Of a DNA stretch of 64,000 nucleotides, positions 63,261 through 64,000 are shown in pieces. A program made the position numbers and the translations under genes. Source of the stretch: Bryobacterales bacterium F-183 (GTDB lineage Bacteria; Acidobacteriota; Terriglobia; Bryobacterales; Bryobacteraceae); the NCBI GenBank assembly GCA_016865505.2, contig AP025252.1, positions 868,001-932,000 on the forward strand, given 5' to 3'. The stretch's first letter is position 1; each line of letters starts with the position of its first letter. The notes under the pieces were generated by a model. The model searched no databases and was not told where the DNA came from. It saw only the letters and a program-made list of their open reading frames with translations.

Positions 63261-64000
63261 CGGGTAGCGTCAAGCTTCTTCTTCACCCGCTCTACAATCG
63301 CCGTCCGCGCGCGTACCATGCCCGCGTTGCCTTCCTTCGCCTTGGCCAATGTTTCCGGGTTCGCGACGCTCGGATGCCCGGACTGGAACGGCGGCGCCGG
63401 GTTGTATTCCAACTGCAGTTGAATCATCCGCGCCTCCGCCTCACCTCGTAGCTCGGCGGCCAAACGCAGCGCAAAGTCGATGCCGGCCGTAACGCCACCA
63501 CCGGTGATGCGGTTGCGATCCACAACGATGCGATCCGTCTTCGGCGTCGCGCCCAAAGCCGGCAGAAAGTCAATGGACGCCCAATGCGTGGTGGCGTTGT
63601 AACCGCGCAGCAACCCCGCCGCGCCCAACACCAGCGCGCCCGTACACACGCTGGTCATGTACCGCGCCTTGCCGCTCTGCGCCCGCAGAAACGCCAGGAC
63701 CTCTTCGTCCTCCATCAGAGCACCCACGCCCGGTCCACCAGGTACGACGATGACATCCAACTGCCCCGCTTCGGCAAAGGTCATGGTGGGCATCAGGATC
63801 AGCCCACTATCACTGCGTACGGCCTGCGAGCGATCCTTCCACAGCAAGTGGATTTCGGAGTTCGACAAGCGGCTGAGCACTTCGTACGGCCCCGTCATGT
63901 CCAACTGCGTGATGCGTGGAAACACCAGCAGTCCAATCCGCAAAGGCGACGTAGCGGCAGCAGCGGCAGCAGCGGCACCAGCCTGCAACAACAGGCTCCG
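63257..64000 (-). CDS. Exported DJ-1/PfpI (GATase1-like) protein, start beyond window edge
   Basis: The visible 247 residues begin mid-gene; the frame continues past base 64000 as RSLLLQAGAAAAAAAATSPL, the end of a twin-arginine-type signal. The domain is DJ-1/PfpI-like: LRIGLLVFPRITQLDMTGPYEVLSRL, VIVVPGGPGVG and the nucleophile elbow TSVCTGALVLGAAGLL (Cys in SVCTGA), then RITGGGVTAGIDFALRL. This resembles isonitrile hydratase/GlxA N-terminal domains. Its stop overlaps the convergent BNR-type gene's stop. Confidence 0.87.
   Translation of the reverse strand, partial: RSLLLQAGAAAAAAAATSPLRIGLLVFPRITQLDMTGPYEVLSRLSNSEIHLLWKDRSQAVRSDSGLILMPTMTFAEAGQLDVIVVPGGPGVGALMEDEEVLAFLRAQSGKARYMTSVCTGALVLGAAGLLRGYNATTHWASIDFLPALGATPKTDRIVVDRNRITGGGVTAGIDFALRLAAELRGEAEARMIQLQLEYNPAPPFQSGHPSVANPETLAKAKEGNAGMVRARTAIVERVKKKLDATR

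Overview
The window reads as a GC-rich chromosome segment from an acidobacterium, most like the Bryobacterales/Solibacter group. This is inferred from gene content: large Oar-type TonB-dependent receptors with an N-terminal carboxypeptidase-regulatory domain, several PEP-CTERM proteins, Tat-exported sugar isomerase/epimerase and Gfo/Idh/MocA enzymes, a ThuA–DUF1080 fusion, a fused 2-oxoglutarate decarboxylase (E2o+E1o), and many secreted peptidases and hydrolases. Genes are densely packed on both strands with many 1–20 base overlaps. No phage, insertion sequence, CRISPR array or rRNA is visible.

Layout. 1–3.8 kb: a Ser/Thr kinase cut by the left edge, an orphan toxin-like nuclease, a small HlyD-like protein and a tandem universal stress protein. 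3.8–7.9 kb: a minus-strand operon of exported oxidoreductase, FAD-linked dehydrogenase, an unknown protein and a sugar isomerase. 7.9–13.3 kb: a heavy-metal P-type ATPase, a decayed HEPN/MNT pair beside tRNA-Ala, an HD hydrolase, a degenerate GGDEF-like membrane protein and a glycine-zipper secreted protein. 13.4–19.7 kb: S9 peptidase, MFS transporter, CutA, an FtsB-like protein, small lipoprotein, creatininase-family protein and a PEP-CTERM protein whose start region is duplicated in tandem. 20–25 kb: rplU–rpmA–obgE, a CMD/AhpD-like protein with a DUF1348 partner, and a GAF/sigma-54 activator. 24.4–27.6 kb: a GMC oxidoreductase, gluconate-dehydrogenase subunit-3-like protein and sugar isomerase operon. 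27.9–32.8 kb: a duplicated cassette of a small secreted protein plus a PA-domain metalloprotease, each copy ending in a similar terminator, with a PEP-CTERM gene in front of the second copy. 32.8–43.5 kb: a 1327-residue surface protein, YkgJ-type protein, groES, Skp/OmpH, lipase, isomerase, SIS-domain protein and a Fic protein. 43.4–53.5 kb: two TonB receptors, recA, a RelE/Xre toxin–antitoxin pair and an Hsp70-like ATPase. 53.6–59.4 kb: an MFS gene behind a selenocysteine-containing CMD/AhpD-like protein, then fused 2-oxoglutarate decarboxylase. 59.7–64 kb: small PEP-CTERM protein, ErpA/IscA-type protein, ThuA–DUF1080 protein, BNR-type protein and a DJ-1/PfpI protein cut by the right edge.

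The most notable observation is at 54804–55403. What looks like two gene halves is one reading frame, interrupted by a TGA exactly where a CxxC redox motif should have its second cysteine. A GC-rich hairpin with a GGTC loop sits 17 bases downstream, as in bacterial SECIS elements. I therefore call it a selenoprotein. Second is the duplicated cassette at 27885–32810. Third, the GMC/subunit-3, Gfo/Idh/MocA, isomerase and DUF1080 genes together suggest oxidised (3-keto) sugar metabolism in the cell envelope.
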